DNA of 64,000 nucleotides from Rhizobiaceae bacterium (GTDB taxonomy: Bacteria > Pseudomonadota > Alphaproteobacteria > Rhizobiales > Rhizobiaceae), in the NCBI GenBank assembly GCA_023953845.1, contig JAMLJC010000001.1, forward strand, positions 4,164,501 through 4,228,500, in the 5' to 3' direction. The notes beneath the pieces were generated by a model. It searched no databases, had not been told where the DNA came from, and was given only the letters and a program-made list of their open reading frames with translations. A program made the translations under genes and the position numbers. This document shows, in pieces, positions 1-8,518 of this stretch (the stretch's first letter is position 1; the number at the start of each line of letters is the position of its first letter).

Positions 1-177
1 GGCGAGACGGAAGACTCCACGATCGCTGATCTCGCCGTCGCCACCAATTGCGGGCAGATCAAGACCGGATCGCTGGCGCGCTCCGACCGGCTGGCCAAAT
101 ACAACCAGCTGATCCGCATCGAGGAAGAGCTTGGCAAGCAGGCGAAGTACGCCGGGCGTTCGATCCTCAAGGGCTGA
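1..177 (+). CDS. eno: Enolase, C-terminal end (partial)
   Basis: The frame is open from the first base and ends with TGA at 175-177. It encodes the last 58 residues of enolase, which converts 2-phosphoglycerate to phosphoenolpyruvate in glycolysis. The stretch GETEDSTIADLAVATNCGQI is the highly conserved loop near the enolase C-terminus, followed by the TGSLARSDR and KYNQLIRIEEEL segments typical of the family. The 5' part lies outside the window. A strong terminator hairpin follows at 204-231, so the gene probably ends its transcript here, separate from the FtsB-like gene downstream. Identification rests on conserved family motifs and is secure despite the truncation. Confidence 0.97.
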   Translation, partial: GETEDSTIADLAVATNCGQIKTGSLARSDRLAKYNQLIRIEEELGKQAKYAGRSILKG

Positions 178-203
178 CGCCACCGCACAGTCTTCGCGGC
201 ATG

Positions 204-231
204 TGGCCGGCGCTGGTGCGCCGGCCATTTT
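204..231 (+). terminator. Rho-independent terminator after eno
   Basis: A perfect 10-bp stem (204-213 paired with 218-227, GC-rich) with a four-base TGGT loop is followed directly by TTTT. It lies 27 bases after the eno stop codon. Confidence 0.8.
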
Positions 232-322
232 CGTTTGCTCGATCGCCCACGCTTCGGATCTGGTGTAACCGCCTGTTAAGCATGGTTGAGCGACAAGGAA
301 GATCCCGCAGGGACTCTCCGCG

Positions 323-649
323 ATGTGGACACGCCATCACAAGAACAGGAACACCGGCCGGCTCATCCTGCCGGCGGTTTGCGCTGCGTTTCTGAGCTAT
401 TTCGGCTACCATGCCTATAACGGCCAGTACGGCATCAATTCCAAGGCGCAATTCGAGGCGCGCCGTGCCGAACTGACGGCCAGGTTGGGCAGGTTGCACG
501 ACGAGCGCATGCATATCGAGCGGCGGACGAACCTTCTGCGCGACGGTTCGCTGGAGAAGGATATGCTTGACGAACAGGCGCGCCGCGCGCTCAGCATGTC
601 GAAGGAGGACGAGGTGACGGTCCTGCTTGACCGCTCCCTTTCTAATTAA
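323..649 (+). CDS. Septum formation initiator, FtsB/DivIC family
   Basis: A 108-residue small bitopic membrane protein. A short basic cytoplasmic N-terminus is followed by one transmembrane segment (about residues 14-32) and a periplasmic coiled coil (about 40-75, rich in E, R and L at heptad spacing). This is the layout of FtsB/DivIC, which bridges FtsL and FtsQ in the divisome. The position between eno and pdhA is the usual one for this gene in alphaproteobacteria (family knowledge). ATG at 323 is chosen because it directly precedes the basic N-terminus and a purine-rich stretch (GCAGGGA) lies upstream. Sequence identity to enteric FtsB is low, so the assignment relies on topology and context. 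Confidence 0.85.
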   Translation: MWTRHHKNRNTGRLILPAVCAAFLSYFGYHAYNGQYGINSKAQFEARRAELTARLGRLHDERMHIERRTNLLRDGSLEKDMLDEQARRALSMSKEDEVTVLLDRSLSN

Positions 650-707
650 TCAGAATCAAGTTAATTGCTTGGAAATCCAGTATTTATAAGGGTTTGAAAG
701 CATGTCA

Positions 708-729
708 GCCATGCATTTTTCAGCATGGC
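708..729. promoter_or_regulatory. Inverted repeat in the pdhA upstream region
   Basis: GCCATGC (708-714) and GCATGGC (723-729) form a perfect 7-bp inverted repeat with an 8-base spacer, about 105 bases before the pdhA start. No T-run follows, so a terminator is unlikely. It could be an operator or an mRNA leader hairpin. The regulator is unknown. Confidence 0.35.
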
Positions 730-834
730 CGAGAATGTTTTTGCATGTTAGCTTCTCTCCAATTCAGAGGGGAGGGGGCGCCGCCTGAACTCCCTTTTGC
801 GGTCCGGGAAGAGACGCGACATAGGGAGTGACGC

Positions 835-1905
835 ATGGCGACTGCCGCTCGAAAAGCGCCGGCGAAAGCCAAGTCTGATACCAAATCAAAAAGCAGGTCT
901 GACGCCAAGGCGTCGGTTTCGACCCCGGCGGCGCCGAAGCCCGCCGAATTCACCAGGGAAGAAGAGCTTCGCGCCTATCGCGACATGCTGCTCATCCGCC
1001 GCTTCGAGGAGAAGGCCGGCCAGCTTTACGGCATGGGCTTCATCGGCGGCTTCTGCCATCTCTATATAGGTCAGGAAGCGGTGGTGACCGGCCTGAAGAT
1101 GGCGCTGGTCGAGGGCGATCAGATGATCACGGCCTATCGCGACCATGGTCACATGCTGGCGATGGACATGAGCCCGCGCGGCGTCATGGCCGAGTTGACG
1201 GGGCGCAAGGGCGGCTATTCCAAGGGGAAGGGCGGCTCGATGCATATGTTCTCCAAGGAAAAGCACTTTTACGGCGGCCACGGCATCGTCGGCGCGCAGG
1301 TGTCGCTTGGTACGGGTCTCGCCTTCGCCAACAAATATCGCGACAACGGCAACGTCTCCCTCACCTTCTTCGGCGACGGCGCGGCCAATCAGGGGCAGGT
1401 CTACGAAAGCTTCAACATGGCTTCCCTGTGGAAGCTGCCGGTGATCTACGTGATCGAGAACAATCGTTACGCCATGGGCACCTCCGTGACGCGCTCGTCG
1501 GCGGAAACCGATTTCTCGCATCGCGGCATCTCCTTCCGCATCCCCGGCATCCAGGTGGACGGCATGGATGTGCGCGCCGTGAAATCGGCCGCCGAGATGG
1601 CCACCGAATGGGCACGATCCGGCAAGGGGCCGATCATCCTCGAAATGCTCACCTACCGCTATCGCGGCCATTCCATGTCCGACCCGGCGAAATACCGCTC
1701 GAAGGACGAGGTCCAGAAGATGCGTTCCGAACACGATCCGATCGAGCAGGTGAAGGCGCGTGTTCTTGACAAGAAGTGGGCAACCGAGGACGAACTGAAA
1801 AATATCGACAAGGAGGTTCGCGACATCGTCGCCGACTCCGCCGACTTCGCCCAGACCGATCCGGAGCCGGATGCGTCCGAACTCTGGACGGACGTGTATC
1901 TCTGA
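835..1905 (+). CDS. pdhA: Pyruvate dehydrogenase E1 component, alpha subunit
   Basis: A 356-residue protein, first of the PDH cluster. With PdhB it decarboxylates pyruvate on thiamine diphosphate and passes the acetyl group to lipoyl-E2. The thiamine-diphosphate motif starts with GDGAANQG near residue 181 and ends with the NN pair near 210. YRYRGHSMSDPAKYR near 275-290 is the regulatory phosphorylation-loop region conserved in E1-alpha of this type. The first 40 residues are a Lys/Ala-rich low-complexity extension that is common in rhizobial PdhA. The start ATG follows AGGGAGTGACGC, a good ribosome-binding site. pdhB begins 14 bases after the stop, so the two are cotranscribed. The 185-base upstream region carries an inverted repeat (708-729). 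Confidence 0.97.
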   Translation: MATAARKAPAKAKSDTKSKSRSDAKASVSTPAAPKPAEFTREEELRAYRDMLLIRRFEEKAGQLYGMGFIGGFCHLYIGQEAVVTGLKMALVEGDQMITAYRDHGHMLAMDMSPRGVMAELTGRKGGYSKGKGGSMHMFSKEKHFYGGHGIVGAQVSLGTGLAFANKYRDNGNVSLTFFGDGAANQGQVYESFNMASLWKLPVIYVIENNRYAMGTSVTRSSAETDFSHRGISFRIPGIQVDGMDVRAVKSAAEMATEWARSGKGPIILEMLTYRYRGHSMSDPAKYRSKDEVQKMRSEHDPIEQVKARVLDKKWATEDELKNIDKEVRDIVADSADFAQTDPEPDASELWTDVYL

Positions 1906-1918
1906 GGGAGGGCGAACC

Positions 1919-3328
1919 ATGCCGATCGATATTCTGATGCCTGCGCTCTCCCCGACGATGGAGGAGGGCAATCTCGCCAAATGGTTGAAGAACGAGGGTG
2001 ACCAGATCAAATCCGGCGACGTGATCGCCGAGATCGAGACCGACAAGGCGACGATGGAAGTCGAGGCCGTCGACGAGGGTACGCTGGGAAAGATCCTCGT
2101 GCCGGCAGGCACTGAGGGCGTGAAGGTCAATACGCCGATCGCAGTGCTCTTGCAGGAAGGCGAGAGCGCGGGAGACATTGGCAAGGCGGCCGCGCCTGCC
2201 AAGGCCGAGGCGCCCGCCAAGGCAGACGCGCCTTCGGAGCCCGCCGAGGCTCTCCCGGCCAATGCCGGGAAGGAACAGGCGGCGCCGGTTCCCGCTGCGC
2301 CGAAGACGGAAGTCGCCGGTGATCCGGACATTCCCGCAGGCACGGAAATGGTGTCGATGACCGTGCGCGAAGCGCTGCGCGACGCCATGGCCGAGGAAAT
2401 GCGCCGCGATCCCGGTGTATTCGTTATGGGCGAGGAGGTCGCCGAGTATCAGGGCGCCTACAAGATCACGCAGGGCCTGCTGCAGGAATTCGGGCCGAAG
2501 CGCGTGGTCGACACGCCGATCACGGAACACGGCTTTGCCGGCGTCGGCGTCGGTGCGGCGATGACCGGATTGAAACCCATCGTCGAGTTCATGACCTTCA
2601 ACTTCGCCATGCAGGCGATCGACCAGATCATAAATTCGGCGGCGAAGACGCTCTATATGTCCGGTGGCCAGATGGGCGCGCCGATCGTGTTCCGCGGACC
2701 GAACGGTGCTGCTGCACGCGTTGCCGCCCAGCACAGCCAAGACTACGGCGCGTGGTATGGCCATATACCAGGCCTGAAGGTGATCCAGCCCTACAGCGCG
2801 GCCGATGCGAAAGGCTTGCTGAAGGCGGCGATCCGCGATCCGAATCCGGTCATCTTCCTCGAAAACGAGATTCTCTACGGCCACAGCTTCGACGTGCCGA
2901 AGCTGGACGATTTCGTTCTGCCGATAGGGAAGGCGCGAATCCAGAAGGCCGGCAAGGACGTGACGCTCGTTTCCTGGGGCATCGGCATGACCTATCTGGT
3001 CAAGGCCAAGGTCGAACTGGCGGGCATGGGCATCGATGCCGAGATCATCGATCTCAGGACCATCCGCCCGATGGATCTGGATTCGGTTGTTGCCTCCGTG
3101 AAGAAGACCAACCGGCTGGTCGTGGTCGAGGAAGGTTTCCCGCAGTCGTCGGTTGGCGATTTCATTGCCAATCAGGTGTCGCAACGCGCCTTCGACCATC
3201 TCGACGCCCCGGTGATCACCATAGCGGGCAAGGACGTGCCGATGCCTTACGCGGCCAACCTCGAGAAGCTTGCGTTGCCGAATGTCGGCGAGGTGATCGA
3301 GGCGGTGAAGGCCGTGACCTACCGCTGA
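1919..3328 (+). CDS. pdhB: Pyruvate dehydrogenase E1 component, beta subunit, with lipoyl domain
   Basis: A 469-residue protein. An N-terminal lipoyl domain (about residues 1-80, lipoylated Lys in ETDKATMEVEA near residue 43) is joined by an Ala/Pro/Lys linker (about 85-140) to the E1-beta catalytic domain, which begins around MVSMTVREALRDAMAEEM. A lipoyl domain fused to E1-beta is typical of many alphaproteobacteria and absent from enteric E1. The open frame extends upstream to 1871, but that would overlap pdhA. ATG at 1919 is preceded by GAGGGAGGGCG and starts directly with the lipoyl domain (MPIDILMPALSPTMEEG), so it is chosen. Its lipoyl-coding DNA is nearly the same as that of pdhC 2.1 kb downstream. 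Confidence 0.97.
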   Translation: MPIDILMPALSPTMEEGNLAKWLKNEGDQIKSGDVIAEIETDKATMEVEAVDEGTLGKILVPAGTEGVKVNTPIAVLLQEGESAGDIGKAAAPAKAEAPAKADAPSEPAEALPANAGKEQAAPVPAAPKTEVAGDPDIPAGTEMVSMTVREALRDAMAEEMRRDPGVFVMGEEVAEYQGAYKITQGLLQEFGPKRVVDTPITEHGFAGVGVGAAMTGLKPIVEFMTFNFAMQAIDQIINSAAKTLYMSGGQMGAPIVFRGPNGAAARVAAQHSQDYGAWYGHIPGLKVIQPYSAADAKGLLKAAIRDPNPVIFLENEILYGHSFDVPKLDDFVLPIGKARIQKAGKDVTLVSWGIGMTYLVKAKVELAGMGIDAEIIDLRTIRPMDLDSVVASVKKTNRLVVVEEGFPQSSVGDFIANQVSQRAFDHLDAPVITIAGKDVPMPYAANLEKLALPNVGEVIEAVKAVTYR

Positions 3329-3397
3329 GCGGATGTTGATGTGGTGGCGTCGTGACAGGATGCTGATGCCGTCGGGATCGTTTCGGGGCTGATTGCC

Positions 3398-4012
3398 ATG
3401 GCCGTTACGGGAAAAAAGCTGGCAACCTACGCCGACATCGAAGCGGCGCCGGAACATCTCGTCGCGGAAATCATCGACGGTGTGCTGCGAACGCATCCCA
3501 GGCCGTCGCCCCGGCATTCCGTCACGGCCAATAGCCTGACGGACGAATTGACCAGCCCTTTCCAAAAAGGGCGTGGCGGGCCTGGCGGCTGGATATTCGC
3601 CGTGGAGCCTGAACTGCATCTTGGAGATCATGTGCTTGTGCCGGATATAGCGGCCTGGCGGATCGAGCGAATGCCGAAGCTGCCAGCGACAGCATATTTC
3701 GAGGTGGCGCCCGACTGGATCTGCGAAGTCCTCTCCGGATCGACGGAAACGCGTGATCGCACGGCCAAAATGCGCATCTACGGCGAGGAAAAAGTGGCCT
3801 ATCTCTGGCTCATCGACCCCCGGCAGCAACTGCTTGAGGCGTTCCAGTACCTTGAACGCGGATGGACAAGGCTCGGCGGCTGGTTTTCGGACGATCGGGC
3901 GAGCGTGCCGCCCTTCGACGCAATATCGCTTTCTCTCGCGGACCTATGGCCGCTCGACAACCCGCTGGGTCTCCATGAAGACCCGCAAGCCCTCTTCGCA
4001 GGAGACCGCTAG
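3398..4012 (+). CDS. Uma2-family (DUF820) PD-(D/E)XK nuclease-like protein
   Basis: A 204-residue protein of the Uma2/DUF820 family, which has a restriction-endonuclease fold. Visible candidate active-site residues are Glu24 (AEIIDG), Asp83 in VPDIAAW, Glu110 in WICEVLS and Lys124 in RTAKMRIYGEEK; the LWLIDP strand also fits. All expected acidic and basic positions are present, so a metal-dependent nuclease is plausible, but the cellular role of the family is not established. The gene lies between pdhB and pdhC: the stop TAG abuts the pdhC ATG with no gap, and the 69 bases before it have no terminator. It is therefore probably cotranscribed with the PDH genes. Such genes spread as mobile solitary cargo, and this one looks like an insertion into the operon (inference). 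Confidence 0.85.
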   Translation: MAVTGKKLATYADIEAAPEHLVAEIIDGVLRTHPRPSPRHSVTANSLTDELTSPFQKGRGGPGGWIFAVEPELHLGDHVLVPDIAAWRIERMPKLPATAYFEVAPDWICEVLSGSTETRDRTAKMRIYGEEKVAYLWLIDPRQQLLEAFQYLERGWTRLGGWFSDDRASVPPFDAISLSLADLWPLDNPLGLHEDPQALFAGDR

Positions 4013-5377
4013 ATGCCCATCAACATCACCATGCCGGCGCTCTCGCCCACGATGGAAGAGGGCAATCTCGCCAAGTGGCTGGTCAAGGAGGGCGACAAGG
4101 TCTCGCCCGGCGACGTGATAGCAGAGATCGAGACCGACAAGGCGACGATGGAGGTCGAGGCCGTCGACGAGGGCACCGTCGCGAAAATCGTGGTGCCTGC
4201 CGGCACTGAAGGCGTGAAGGTGAATGCGTTGATCGCTGTCCTGGCAGGCGATGGCGAAGATGTCGCCGCTGCCGCCAAGGGCGGCGATGGCGCGCCTGCA
4301 AAGGCGGAAGCTGCGCCGGCCAAGCCGGAAAAAGCCAAGGTCGAGCCTGCAAAAGCAGAATCGCCTAAGCAGCAGCCGGCGGCTTCCGAAGCGGCTGGGC
4401 CGGCTCCTGGAAAGGGCGAGCACGGTTCCCGCGAGCGCACATTCGCCTCGCCTCTGGCGCGGCGCATCGCCAAGGAAGCCGGCGTCGACGTCGCCGCGGT
4501 GAAGGGCTCCGGTCCGCACGGCCGGATCGTCAAGTCGGATGTCGAGGCCGCGATCGCCAGCGGCGGCGCCAAGGCCGCGCCATCGGCCGCAGCGAAGGCG
4601 GCTTCAGCGCCGGCCGCGCCGAAGCCTGTGTCGGACGACGCGGTGCTGAAACTCTTCGAGGAAGGCTCTTATGAGCTTGTTCCGCACGACAATATGCGCA
4701 AGACGATAGCGCGGCGGCTGGTCGAGGCCAAAAGCACGATCCCACATTTCTATCTCACGCTGGATTGCGAGCTTGATGCGCTGCTGAAGCTGCGCCAGCA
4801 GCTGAACGACGCCGCACCCGTCAGGAAGACCGAAAAGGGCGATCAGCCGGCCTACAAGCTTTCCGTCAACGACCTCGTCATCAAGGCGCTGGCGCTCGCG
4901 CTGCGCGACGTGCCGACGGCCAATGTTTCCTGGACGGATGCGAACATGGTCCAGCACAAGCATGCCGATGTCGGCGTCGCCGTGTCTATCCCCGGCGGTC
5001 TGATCACGCCGATCGTGCGCCGGGCGGACGAAAAATCCCTGTCGGCGATCTCGAACGAGATGAAGGATCTGGCGGCCCGCGCCAAGACGCGCAAGCTGAA
5101 GCCGGAGGAATATCAGGGCGGCACGACGGCGGTCTCAAATCTCGGCATGTTCGGCATCAAGGACTTTTCCGCCGTGATCAATCCGCCGCATGCGACGATC
5201 CTCGCCGTGGGCGCCGGCGAGGAACGCGTGGTGGTGAAGAAGGGCGAGATCACGGTCGCCACCGTCATGTCGGTGACGCTCTCGACCGATCACCGTGCCG
5301 TGGACGGCGCGCTCGGCGCCGAACTGCTCGGCGCCTTCAAGCGGCATATCGAGAATCCTTTGGGGATGCTGGTCTGA
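4013..5377 (+). CDS. pdhC: Dihydrolipoyllysine acetyltransferase, E2 of pyruvate dehydrogenase
   Basis: A 454-residue E2 core subunit of the PDH complex that transfers acetyl from lipoyl-Lys to CoA. One lipoyl domain (about 1-80, Lys in ETDKATMEVEA) is followed by an Ala/Lys/Pro linker, a peripheral-subunit-binding domain (about 142-176, ASPLARRIAKEAGVDV and the GPHGRIVKSDVE end) and the catalytic domain (about 220-454). The acetyltransferase active-site motif is STDHRAVDGA near residue 424, with the catalytic His. ATG at 4013 starts immediately after the stop of the Uma2 gene. Having a single lipoyl domain in E2 fits with the second one located on PdhB. Confidence 0.97.
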   Translation: MPINITMPALSPTMEEGNLAKWLVKEGDKVSPGDVIAEIETDKATMEVEAVDEGTVAKIVVPAGTEGVKVNALIAVLAGDGEDVAAAAKGGDGAPAKAEAAPAKPEKAKVEPAKAESPKQQPAASEAAGPAPGKGEHGSRERTFASPLARRIAKEAGVDVAAVKGSGPHGRIVKSDVEAAIASGGAKAAPSAAAKAASAPAAPKPVSDDAVLKLFEEGSYELVPHDNMRKTIARRLVEAKSTIPHFYLTLDCELDALLKLRQQLNDAAPVRKTEKGDQPAYKLSVNDLVIKALALALRDVPTANVSWTDANMVQHKHADVGVAVSIPGGLITPIVRRADEKSLSAISNEMKDLAARAKTRKLKPEEYQGGTTAVSNLGMFGIKDFSAVINPPHATILAVGAGEERVVVKKGEITVATVMSVTLSTDHRAVDGALGAELLGAFKRHIENPLGMLV

Positions 5378-5405
5378 TCGTCGAACCTGTCGAAAGGGAA
5401 ATGCC

Positions 5406-5948
5406 ATGGCTACCGGAGCGCATGTTGAAAGACTGAGAACGTCGTGGGTCTGGCTCGCCGTGCTCGGCGCGATTTCGCTGATCGGCGGCATTCTGGCCCT
5501 CTTCAACCCCTTCGCGGCGACGCTGGCGGCGGTTCTGCTCGCCGGCTGGACCTTCCTGCTGTTCGGGGTGGTGCAGCTCATACAGGCGTTCAGGATCACC
5601 GGCTGGTCGGGGTTCCTGTGGTCGCTGTTGCTCGGATTGCTGACGGTCGCTGTCGGCATCTCCTTGCTGTTCAACCCGGTCGCGGGGGCGCTCTCGCTCA
5701 CCATGCTCGTCGCCGTGCTGTTCCTGGTGCTGGGCGTTGTGAAGATCATGTACGGATTTTCGCTGCGGCCGATCTCCGGATGGGGCTTTGCGGTGTTGTC
5801 GGGCGTGATCTCGCTGCTGCTCGGCTTCATGATCATCGCCGATTACCCATGGTCGGCCACGACTATCCTGGGCATCCTGCTGGCGGTCGAACTGCTGTCG
5901 AACGGCATTTTCCTGCTGATCGTGGCGCTCGGACTTCGCAAGATCTGA
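5406..5948 (+). CDS. HdeD/DUF308-family membrane protein
   Basis: A 180-residue hydrophobic protein with about six predicted transmembrane segments arranged as three similar hairpins (AISLIGGILALFNPF, LLTVAVGISLLFNPVAG and VISLLLGFMIIADYPW units). This is the pattern of the HdeD/DUF308 family, linked in enterics to acid resistance, with unknown biochemistry. The open frame extends upstream into pdhC. ATG at 5406 is preferred because GAAAGGGAA lies just before it and the protein then starts with a short polar segment. It follows pdhC by 28 bases in the same direction and probably belongs to the PDH transcript, although no link to pyruvate metabolism is known. Confidence 0.85.
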   Translation: MATGAHVERLRTSWVWLAVLGAISLIGGILALFNPFAATLAAVLLAGWTFLLFGVVQLIQAFRITGWSGFLWSLLLGLLTVAVGISLLFNPVAGALSLTMLVAVLFLVLGVVKIMYGFSLRPISGWGFAVLSGVISLLLGFMIIADYPWSATTILGILLAVELLSNGIFLLIVALGLRKI

Positions 5949-6063
5949 TCGGGCGAGGCGCTTCTGCATACCGGAACGGCGTGGCTTACAACCGTACTGG
6001 CCCGATGGGATTTGAGCGTCGGCGTCACGTAAGCCTGACGTGAGGTGATAGGAGAGGGACTGC

Positions 6064-6702
6064 GTGAAGAATATCCTGTGCTACGGCGATTCCCTGACAT
6101 GGGGCTACAATGCGGAGACGCTATCCCGCCATCCGTTCGACGTGCGGTGGCCGAATGTCCTTCAGGCGGAGCTCGGCAGCGCCGCCCATGTGATCGAGGA
6201 TGGCCTCAACGGCCGCACGACAGCATTCGACGACAATCTCGTGGCGGAAGACCGGAACGGCGCACGCACGCTGCCGACAAGCCTTTCAACCCATTCGCCG
6301 CTTGATCTGGTCGTCATCATGCTCGGCGCCAACGACATGAAGCCGTGGATTCACGGCCGCGCCTATGTGGCGGCGAACGGCATGGCGCGTCTCGTCAATA
6401 TCGTGCGCGGCCATACCTATTTCTTCAACGCGCCCGCGCCGCAGGTGATAATGGTGTCGCCGCCGGCCGTCTCGCGCACCGACAATGTCGAGTTTTCCGA
6501 GTATTTCGAAGGCGCGAACGTTTCCTCCACTCATTTGGCCGAGGCCTACCGTCTATATGCCGCGCAGCTTGGCTGCACCTTCTTCGAAGCGGGCACGGTC
6601 GCCAAAACAACGCCGATCGACGGCGTGCATCTGGACGCCGAGAACACGCGGGCCATCGGCCGTGCCCTTGCGCCTCTCGTCAAGCAGACGCTTGGCCTTT
6701 GA
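6064..6702 (+). CDS. SGNH/GDSL-family hydrolase (arylesterase-like)
   Basis: A 212-residue protein with the SGNH blocks: GDSLTWG near residue 8 (nucleophile Ser10), Gly in block II, GAND near 80 (oxyanion Asn) and DGVHLD near 190 (catalytic Asp and His). The spacing and the WGYN sequence resemble the octameric arylesterase/acyltransferase subgroup. The natural substrate cannot be read from the sequence. The start is GTG at 6064, preceded by GGAGAGGG. There is no signal peptide, so it is cytoplasmic. Its place between pdhC and lpdA is common in rhizobia (family context), suggesting conserved cotranscription without a known functional reason. Confidence 0.88.
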   Translation: MKNILCYGDSLTWGYNAETLSRHPFDVRWPNVLQAELGSAAHVIEDGLNGRTTAFDDNLVAEDRNGARTLPTSLSTHSPLDLVVIMLGANDMKPWIHGRAYVAANGMARLVNIVRGHTYFFNAPAPQVIMVSPPAVSRTDNVEFSEYFEGANVSSTHLAEAYRLYAAQLGCTFFEAGTVAKTTPIDGVHLDAENTRAIGRALAPLVKQTLGL

Positions 6703-6719
6703 CCTGAAAGGAGCCTTTC

Positions 6720-8165
6720 GTGGCTGAATCCTATGACGTGATCATCATCGGCTCGGGGCCTGGCGGCTACATTGCGGCGATCCGCGCGGCGCAGCTTGGC
6801 CTGAAGGTCGCGGTGGTGGAGCGCGAGCATCTTGCCGGCATCTGCTCGAACTGGGGCTGCATCCCGACCAAGGCGCTGCTGCGTTCGGCCGAGATATTCC
6901 ACTACGCCCAGCATCCCGGCGACTACGGCGTGAAGATCGAGGGCACCGTCTCGCCCGACCTCAAGGCGATCGTGGCGCGCTCGCGCGCCATCGCCCATCG
7001 CATGAACAATGGCGTCGGTTTCCTGTTCAAGAAGAACAAGGTGGACATCATCTGGGGCGAGGCGAAGATCGCTAAGCCGGGCGAGGTCGTGGTGTCCAAG
7101 ACGGCGAAGAAGCCGATGGAGCCGGTAGGCCCCGTGCCGAAGAACACGCTGGGCGAAGGCGCCTACAAGGCGAAGCACATCATCATTGCCACCGGCGCGC
7201 GGCCGCGTGCGCTGCCGGGCATGGAGCCGGACGGCAAACTGATCTGGACCTATTTCGAGGCGATGAAGCCGGCGGAAATTCCGAAGTCGCTGCTCGTCGT
7301 CGGTTCGGGCGCCATCGGCATCGAGTTCGCCAGCTTCTACCGTACGCTCGGCGTCGACGTGACCGTGGTCGAGGTCATGGGGCAGGTGATGCCCGTGGAA
7401 GACGCCGAAATCTCGAAGCTGGCGCAAAAGCAGTTCGAGAAGCAGGGCATGAAGATCCTGCTGGAAGCCAAGGTGACGAAGGTCGAGAAGGGCGCGAACT
7501 CGGTCACGGCGCATGTCGAGACCAAGGGCGGCAAGGTCGAGAAGATCACCGCCGATCGCATGATCTCCGCGGTCGGTGTGCAGGCCAATATCGAGAATCT
7601 CGGCCTCGAGGCGCTCGGCGTGAAGACCGAGCGCGGCTTCATCGCCATCGACGGCTATTGCAAGACCAACGTGCCGGGCATTTACGCCATCGGCGATGTC
7701 GCCGGCGCGCCGATGCTGGCGCACAAGGCCGAGCACGAGGCCGTCATCTGCATCGAGAAGATCGCTGGCCTGCCGAACGTCCATCCGATTGACAAGCGCA
7801 AGATTCCCGGCTGCACCTATTGCCATCCGCAGGTGGCGTCGGTCGGCATCACCGAAGCCAAGGCCAAGGAAGAGGGGCGCGACATCCGCGTCGGCCGCTT
7901 CCCGTTCGTCGGCAACGGCAAGGCGATCGCGCTGGGCGAGGATCAGGGTCTGGTGAAGACGATCTTCGACAGGAAGACGGGAGAGCTTCTCGGCGCGCAT
8001 ATGGTCGGAGCGGAAGTGACGGAACTCATCCAGGGCTTTGTCGTCGCGATGAACCTCGAAACCACCGAGGAAGAACTGATGCACACCATCTTCCCGCATC
8101 CGACCCTCTCGGAAATGATGAAGGAGAGCGTGCTGGATGCCTATGGCCGCGCGCTCAACGTGTGA
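6720..8165 (+). CDS. lpdA: Dihydrolipoyl dehydrogenase (E3)
   Basis: A 481-residue flavoprotein that reoxidises dihydrolipoyl groups of the PDH complex and makes NADH. The FAD motif GSGPGGYIAA lies near residue 11, the redox disulfide in GICSNWGCIPTK near 40, and the NAD motif GSGAIGIEFAS near 195. The C-terminal catalytic His-Pro-His is in FPHPTLSEMMKE near 460. An insert rich in Lys and Pro near residue 120-140 (KPMEPVGPVPKNTLG) is seen in PDH-linked E3 of this order. The start is GTG at 6720 behind GAAAGGAG. It is the last enzyme gene of the complex before the lipA section. Confidence 0.97.
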   Translation: MAESYDVIIIGSGPGGYIAAIRAAQLGLKVAVVEREHLAGICSNWGCIPTKALLRSAEIFHYAQHPGDYGVKIEGTVSPDLKAIVARSRAIAHRMNNGVGFLFKKNKVDIIWGEAKIAKPGEVVVSKTAKKPMEPVGPVPKNTLGEGAYKAKHIIIATGARPRALPGMEPDGKLIWTYFEAMKPAEIPKSLLVVGSGAIGIEFASFYRTLGVDVTVVEVMGQVMPVEDAEISKLAQKQFEKQGMKILLEAKVTKVEKGANSVTAHVETKGGKVEKITADRMISAVGVQANIENLGLEALGVKTERGFIAIDGYCKTNVPGIYAIGDVAGAPMLAHKAEHEAVICIEKIAGLPNVHPIDKRKIPGCTYCHPQVASVGITEAKAKEEGRDIRVGRFPFVGNGKAIALGEDQGLVKTIFDRKTGELLGAHMVGAEVTELIQGFVVAMNLETTEEELMHTIFPHPTLSEMMKESVLDAYGRALNV

Positions 8166-8237
8166 GGTCGATGGAACCGGAGTGCGCTGCTCGCCGTTAT
8201 CCGGCTGTTGTTTCAATTCGGATGAGGGACCACAAGC

Positions 8238-8492
8238 ATGGATGTGAATGGTGTTGGTTGGATTGCGGCCATCCTGATCGGCGGCGTCGCCGGCTGGCTC
8301 GCGGAAATGTTCATGAAGAGCAATATGGGACTCTTGATGAACATCGTTCTCGGTATTGTGGGTGCCGTCGTGCTGAACGCCATTCTGGCCGTTCTGGGAA
8401 TTTCCCTGGGTGCGGGCTGGATCGCCTATCTGGTCGCCGGCTTCATCGGCGCGTGCCTGCTCATCTTCGTGGGTCGCGCGATAAGGCGCTAG
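8238..8492 (+). CDS. GlsB/YeaQ/YmgE-family small membrane protein
   Basis: An 84-residue protein with three short glycine-rich transmembrane segments (GWIAAILIGGVAGWLAEMFM, MNIVLGIVGAVVLNAILAV and AGWIAYLVAGFIGACLLIFV). This matches the transglycosylase-associated / GlsB-YeaQ stress-membrane family, whose exact function is not known. ATG at 8238 follows GAGGGACCACAAGC. A strong terminator at 8519-8548 follows, so the PDH transcript may end here and lipA probably has its own promoter. Confidence 0.85.
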   Translation: MDVNGVGWIAAILIGGVAGWLAEMFMKSNMGLLMNIVLGIVGAVVLNAILAVLGISLGAGWIAYLVAGFIGACLLIFVGRAIRR

Positions 8493-8518
8493 CCCGCCGC
8501 AACCCTGCCATGCATTCG

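Noticed and set aside
1649..3829. A 726-codon minus-strand frame across pdhB
   Set aside because: It lies antisense to pdhA, pdhB and the Uma2 gene and has no recognisable domain.
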